64,000 nucleotides of DNA from an uncultured Novosphingobium sp. (GTDB lineage Bacteria; Pseudomonadota; Alphaproteobacteria; Sphingomonadales; Sphingomonadaceae): NCBI GenBank assembly GCA_946886075.1, contig CAMPHR010000001.1, forward strand, positions 1-64,000, read 5' to 3'. Position numbers and translations under genes: made by a program. Positions 60,501 through 64,000 of this stretch are shown here, in pieces (within the stretch, counting starts at the first letter, position 1; each line of letters opens with the position of its first letter). The notes beneath the pieces are model-generated. The model was not told where the DNA came from, did no database searches, and saw only the letters and a program-made list of their open reading frames with translations.

Positions 60501-61574
60501 TCAACCGATCCGCTTTGGCCGAGCCGTCGCGGCTCCGCTTTCATGGCGATAAGCGGTAGGAGAATGACCCGTCCAGGTTCGAAACGCCTGTCGAAAGGCG
60601 TCTGAATCGCAGTAATCGAGCTTAGCTGCGATATCCTCGATCGAGATTTCCGTTCTACGTAATAGATGCAGCGCGAGCTCTCGCCGACAACTTTCGCGCA
60701 CTTGGCGATAGCTTGTACCTTCACGCGCCAACTGGCGGCGCAATGTTGCCTCGCTTCCCCCGAAAGTACTCACAATCTCGCCGAACGCAGGCAGCCGCCT
60801 GTCATTTTTCAGCGCCGCCATCGCAATGCCGCGAACACGTATTTCGGTCGGCGTCCGATCGGATTCCCGTAAACTAGACACAAACAGGAGATTGCTGAAC
60901 GGCTGACGATGCCGGTCTTCCCAGCTGCGCATCACCGGATAGTCCAAAAAAGCCGCATTGAAGTCAAAACCGCTCCAACCTTCGTTCACCCGCGCCGGGA
61001 AGGGCAGGGCTGGCAAGTTCAGCGCACCGAATATCTCGGGCGCATGGTTCAACCAGATATTCCGGGCAGGGATAGCATGATCGATCAGCCAGCTGAGAAG
61101 GCCATGTATTTCCATCACGCCGAAAAGATCGATCAAGCAGCCTCCTGTAGTTGACCCCCCGGTTCGCATCGCGTCGAGCTGAATTTCGGCTCTTTCCCCA
61201 TGGGTTCGCAAGGTCATCCTGCCACAGCGCCAGTCGATGGCTTCAAAACACTCACAACAGCGCATGATCGCTTCGCGCAAAGTCTGTGCGCTTGTCACGC
61301 TGTACTGAATAACGCGCCAATCGCACGAACGCAGCCCCTGGCGTCCCACCATCAACGCATCCCGGCGAGCGAGTTCATTGATCGCCCTGCCAGTCATCCG
61401 GGCGAGATCGGTGACTGGCAAGGTCCGAACCGAGGTGCCCTCATCCGCCGCCCGTCCTACATGTGCAAAAAGCGGTTCGGCTGATCCGAACGCCTCGGCA
61501 TAGATGGCAAGCACGCGCTCGGCCACCTTTTCGGCCAGATGCCATTCGCCAGAACCCGCCTGCAGTGAGCCCAT
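60501..61574 (-). CDS. AraC-family transcriptional regulator
   Basis: A 357-residue regulator of the OruR/arabinose-binding (AraC_binding_2-like) group. N-terminal ligand part with LARMTGRAINELARRDALMVG and CDWRVIQYSVTSAQTLREAIMRCCECFEAI (about 55-115). C-terminal double helix-turn-helix: LPAFGEIVSTFGGSEATLRRQLAREGTSYRQVRESC and IEDIAAKLDYCDSDAFRQAFRTWTGHSPTAYR (about 265-345). It is convergent with the receptor remnant and divergent from the operon at 61766, about 190 bases apart; it could control that operon. Ligand unknown. Confidence 0.85.
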   Translation of the reverse strand: MGSLQAGSGEWHLAEKVAERVLAIYAEAFGSAEPLFAHVGRAADEGTSVRTLPVTDLARMTGRAINELARRDALMVGRQGLRSCDWRVIQYSVTSAQTLREAIMRCCECFEAIDWRCGRMTLRTHGERAEIQLDAMRTGGSTTGGCLIDLFGVMEIHGLLSWLIDHAIPARNIWLNHAPEIFGALNLPALPFPARVNEGWSGFDFNAAFLDYPVMRSWEDRHRQPFSNLLFVSSLRESDRTPTEIRVRGIAMAALKNDRRLPAFGEIVSTFGGSEATLRRQLAREGTSYRQVRESCRRELALHLLRRTEISIEDIAAKLDYCDSDAFRQAFRTWTGHSPTAYRHESGAATARPKRIG

Positions 61575-61765
61575 TGATCTTCCCCTTGGATTTCGATCAA
61601 CCTATCCGATTGCCCAACCGAGATAAACCTTTCCATTTCACATGTTGCCAAGGGAAAGCTGCGCGGAAATGCCGTGCCGGATGATCGATTTTGGGGTGGT
61701 GGGAAAATCCAGGAAGGGTCATAAAAATAGGAACATCCTTATAAAGCGGCATAGAAGAGGAAGCG

Positions 61766-63019
61766 ATGAAGGCTAGAGGATCTACCGGCGAACGGCCGGC
61801 TAAGGCATATGTGATCCTGCCTTTGATCGCCGCGTCCTTGATCGGCGCAGATGCGCCCACAGGCGGTGAAACTAGCGTCCACGCCTTCGTGCTCAGCAAC
61901 ATCTATATCGCCCAGGGTGGGGAAAAGGACAGCTGCCCTGTTCCCGACATTGGCGACCTTGATCGTTTCTACGGCATGCTGCCACCTGCCGAGCAGGCCA
62001 AATATGCTGGCAAGGAGAAGCGGCAGGAACTTGAAAAGCGGATGGACGAATATTTCAAATTCCGCAGAATCCATATCCGTGGCGACCGCGCCTCTTCGGT
62101 GATCTTTCCGCCGGGCTATGATCCAAAGGCGGAGCCGACGCAGGAGTTGGCGGCGGCGGTCGGCGCGCTGAACGGCCTTCCCAAGGGGACCGGGCGATTG
62201 GCCTTCCAAAAACGCGAAGTGGTGTACAGCGCCTGTTCCAATCCCGAGCGTTTTCCGGTTCTGGCGAAGGACTTCAAAACCTATGAAGGCAAGGTTGCCG
62301 CCGGTATCAACCTGGACGGCAAGGACGGCAAACTGGACTTCGAAGGTCCCGATGGCGCGAAGGGCGTCGACAATCGGCTTTGGCGCGCAGTCGGTTGCGT
62401 GTCCTCATTCCGCGAGAACAGCAGGGACGATGTTGCGCGCAAGGTCATGATGTCGATGGAAGCGCCCACGCTGATCGAACTTCGCGGGGTCGACAATCTT
62501 CAGGATGACCCTGAAGTGAGCGTCACTGTCCTGGCAGTCAATGAAGCGCTGAGCCGCGACGGACGGGGCGGCCCGCTGGCGCGCGCTACTTTCACACCCG
62601 TTCGCGACCCCCAGTTTCGCGCCACGGTCCGGGGCCGCATCACAGGGGGGGTACTGACAACCGATCCTGTCGATCTGACCTTGAATTACAAGGAGCAGAT
62701 TGTGGATGCGCCGCGTCACATCCGGGATGCGCGGCTGCGTGCAAAATTCGGCGCTGACGGATCGATCGAAGGCAGCATCTATGGCTATTACACGCTGGAC
62801 AGCTACTATGCATCGATTGAGCAAATGACGCAAAACGGCGCCAATCTGACCAAGGTGTCGTGCCCTGGCGTTCGCAAGGCTATCGACCGGCTGGCCGACG
62901 GCTATCGCGATCCGCGCACGGGCCGCTTTACCGCCATATCGTCGGCCTATGATTTTATCGGCGTAAAAGCCTTCCTTGCTACGCCCAATCAAGTTGCGCA
63001 GACGGAGGCATTGCCATGA
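61766..63019 (+). CDS. Exported protein of unknown function, partner of DUF1592 protein
   Basis: A 417-residue protein. The start (ATG at 61766) follows GAGGAAG; residues 15-30 (YVILPLIAASLIGA) look like a signal or anchor. No domain is recognised. Seen: a charged helical part EQAKYAGKEKRQELEKRMDEYF, a small loop GINLDGKDGKLDFEGPDGAKGVDNRL that resembles calcium-binding or cell-surface Asp/Gly loops, LWRAVGCVSSFRENSRDDV, and a C-terminal block with YGYYTLDSYYASIEQMTQNGANLTKVSCPG. Two conserved-looking Cys (in AVGCV and VSCPG) may pair. Its stop overlaps the start of the DUF1592 gene as ATGA, so they are co-translated. Function unknown. Confidence 0.75.
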   Translation: MKARGSTGERPAKAYVILPLIAASLIGADAPTGGETSVHAFVLSNIYIAQGGEKDSCPVPDIGDLDRFYGMLPPAEQAKYAGKEKRQELEKRMDEYFKFRRIHIRGDRASSVIFPPGYDPKAEPTQELAAAVGALNGLPKGTGRLAFQKREVVYSACSNPERFPVLAKDFKTYEGKVAAGINLDGKDGKLDFEGPDGAKGVDNRLWRAVGCVSSFRENSRDDVARKVMMSMEAPTLIELRGVDNLQDDPEVSVTVLAVNEALSRDGRGGPLARATFTPVRDPQFRATVRGRITGGVLTTDPVDLTLNYKEQIVDAPRHIRDARLRAKFGADGSIEGSIYGYYTLDSYYASIEQMTQNGANLTKVSCPGVRKAIDRLADGYRDPRTGRFTAISSAYDFIGVKAFLATPNQVAQTEALP

Positions 63020-64000
63020 AGATCCGGGCATTGCCCTCGCTGGCGCTTGCAGGCGCCTGCATGACGCTCGGGCTCAGCATCGCCTTCAGTGGCGCGCGAG
63101 CCGACGAAACGCACGCCGATACGCCGCCAAGCCAAATCCGGCGCCTGACCGAAAGCCAGTATCGAAGCGTCATCGCCGATGTTTTCGGCCCCGACATCAA
63201 GATTGTCGGCCGGTTTGAGCCCGACTTGCGCATCGACGGGCTGCAAGCTGTCGGGACGAGTGCCGTTTCGGTGACTGCCGCCGGCCTTGAGCAATATGAA
63301 AACCTCGCGCGCAATATCTCGGTTCAGGTAACGGACGAACAGCACCGCGCCAAACTGGTCGGCTGCGCCCCCTCCTCAACCGACCAGAATGGTGCTGCCT
63401 GCGCCCGGCAATTCTTTCAGCGCATAGGTTTGCAACTCTACCGGCGGCCGTTGGCGGAGGCGGAGGTCACTGCCCTTGCCAAGGCCACGACTGATGCGAC
63501 GGCGAAGCTGGGGGACTTTCATGGAGGTCTCGCCGCGACGCTGAGCGGCATGCTGACGAGCCCCGAATTCCTCTTCCGCATCGATCGCCCGGCCTCCTCG
63601 CGCCGCAGCATCGATGCTTGGTCGAAGGCAAGCCGCCTCTCCTTCCTGCTCTGGAACAGCATGCCCGACCAGACGCTGCTCGACGAAGCGCGCAGTGGGG
63701 CACTGGACACGCAGGCAGGGCTGACCAAGGCCGTCGACCGACTGATAGCATCCCCACGCTTTGAACAGGGCGTCCGCGCCTTCTTCACCGACTATCTCCG
63801 TCTGGACGGCATGGACGACCTTGCCAAGGACTCGCTCATCTATCCTGCCTTCTCGCAAGCGATCAGCACTTCGCTTGGGGAGCAGACGCTGCGCACCATC
63901 AGCTGGTTCCTGGTTGAGCAGAAGGGCGACTATCGCGACCTGTTCACGACGCGGTCGATCGCTATGAACCGCTCGCTCGGCCCGATCTACGACATACCAG
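63016..64000 (+). CDS. DUF1592-type protein (DUF1587/1595/1592), 3' end beyond window
   Basis: At least 328 residues, open at the window end. Signal peptide ALPSLALAGACMTLGLSIA, cleavage near residue 30. Then RRLTESQYRSVIADVFGPD (DUF1587), a Cys-containing block GCAPSSTDQNGAACARQFFQR with LYRRPLAEAEVTALAKA (DUF1595), and LAATLSGMLTSPEFLFRID, RLSFLLWNSMPDQTLLDEA, FEQGVRAFFTDYLRLDGM (DUF1592). This architecture is typical of planctomycete and myxobacterial exported proteins, usually next to a DUF1552 gene, and is uncommon in sphingomonads. Role unknown; it starts inside the stop codon of the 417-residue gene. The rest, including any haem-binding or DUF1585 part, is not visible. Confidence 0.8.
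   Translation, partial: MKIRALPSLALAGACMTLGLSIAFSGARADETHADTPPSQIRRLTESQYRSVIADVFGPDIKIVGRFEPDLRIDGLQAVGTSAVSVTAAGLEQYENLARNISVQVTDEQHRAKLVGCAPSSTDQNGAACARQFFQRIGLQLYRRPLAEAEVTALAKATTDATAKLGDFHGGLAATLSGMLTSPEFLFRIDRPASSRRSIDAWSKASRLSFLLWNSMPDQTLLDEARSGALDTQAGLTKAVDRLIASPRFEQGVRAFFTDYLRLDGMDDLAKDSLIYPAFSQAISTSLGEQTLRTISWFLVEQKGDYRDLFTTRSIAMNRSLGPIYDIP

Noticed and set aside
61730..61765. GGAAC just before the 417-residue protein gene, considered as a stress promoter
   Set aside because: Sixteen bases later the sequence is ATAG, so the -10 does not match and it overlaps the ribosome site region.
1..64000. CRISPR array, rRNA operon, plasmid or chromosome origin
   Set aside because: No regular spaced repeats, no rRNA sequence, and no dnaA/repA-type genes or iteron clusters were seen.

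Overview
The window looks like a chromosomal segment of a high-GC alphaproteobacterium of the sphingomonad type (Sphingobium, Sphingomonas or a relative). This is judged from the protein style, an HWE-kinase stress module, sphingomonad-like carbohydrate genes, and one exact plus several near matches to the GGAAC-N16-CGTT promoter recognised by EcfG-type general stress sigma factors in alphaproteobacteria. No 16S rRNA or other taxonomic marker is present, so the assignment is an inference.

Region 1 (1-6440) is a decayed prophage beside a tRNA-Gln gene. It holds an IS21-type transposase fragment, the 3' part of a tape measure gene, small phage genes, an HK97-type protease and major capsid protein, an HK97 gp10-like tail gene, the 5' part of a tape measure gene, and the 3' end of a tyrosine integrase facing the tRNA 3' end. 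Portal, terminase, head-tail connectors and lysis genes are not seen.

Region 2 (6567-16406) carries a MarR regulator, a small lipoprotein, a SirB1-like protein and a tightly overlapping signalling operon on the minus strand: a hybrid kinase with three receiver domains, CheR, and a REC-PAS-HWE kinase-REC protein. The operon has an exact EcfG-type promoter and a terminator-like hairpin just before its first start codon. An MHS-family transporter and a small stress-type membrane protein follow.

Region 3 (16442-24633) is a complete intracellular L-rhamnose pathway. On the minus strand are a DeoR regulator, an MFS transporter, L-lactate dehydrogenase and a rhamnulokinase-type kinase. Divergent from them are a fused rhamnulose-1-phosphate aldolase/dehydrogenase and rhamnose isomerase. 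Rhamnose would be isomerised, phosphorylated, cleaved to DHAP and lactaldehyde, oxidised to lactate, then to pyruvate. The glycosidase operon at 46365-52083 (GH3, esterase, alpha-L-rhamnosidase) could release rhamnose from plant glycosides and feed this pathway.

Region 4 (24700-33413) has an HxlR regulator divergent from an epimerase/SDR/SDR/SnoaL operon. Next comes a type III polyketide synthase with a flavoprotein and a convergent methyltransferase, which resembles phenolic-lipid or quinone pathways. A DUF2147 protein, a second methyltransferase and two small proteins follow.

Region 5 (33502-46348) has a divergent EF-G paralogue with altered GTPase motifs, thioredoxin 2, an M3 oligopeptidase, an M20 amidohydrolase, a divergent SDR pair, a three-gene envelope-stress operon (YqjD-like, YqjE-like, DUF3618), a VOC protein, an extended SDR and an esterase.

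Region 6 (46365-64000) has the glycosidase operon with a divergent TetR regulator, a small exported protein, a complete RND efflux operon with its own divergent TetR regulator and a clear candidate operator, a broken TonB-dependent receptor, an AraC regulator, and the start of an operon pairing an unknown 417-residue protein with a DUF1592-type protein that runs off the window. That last operon is the best candidate for an undescribed system.
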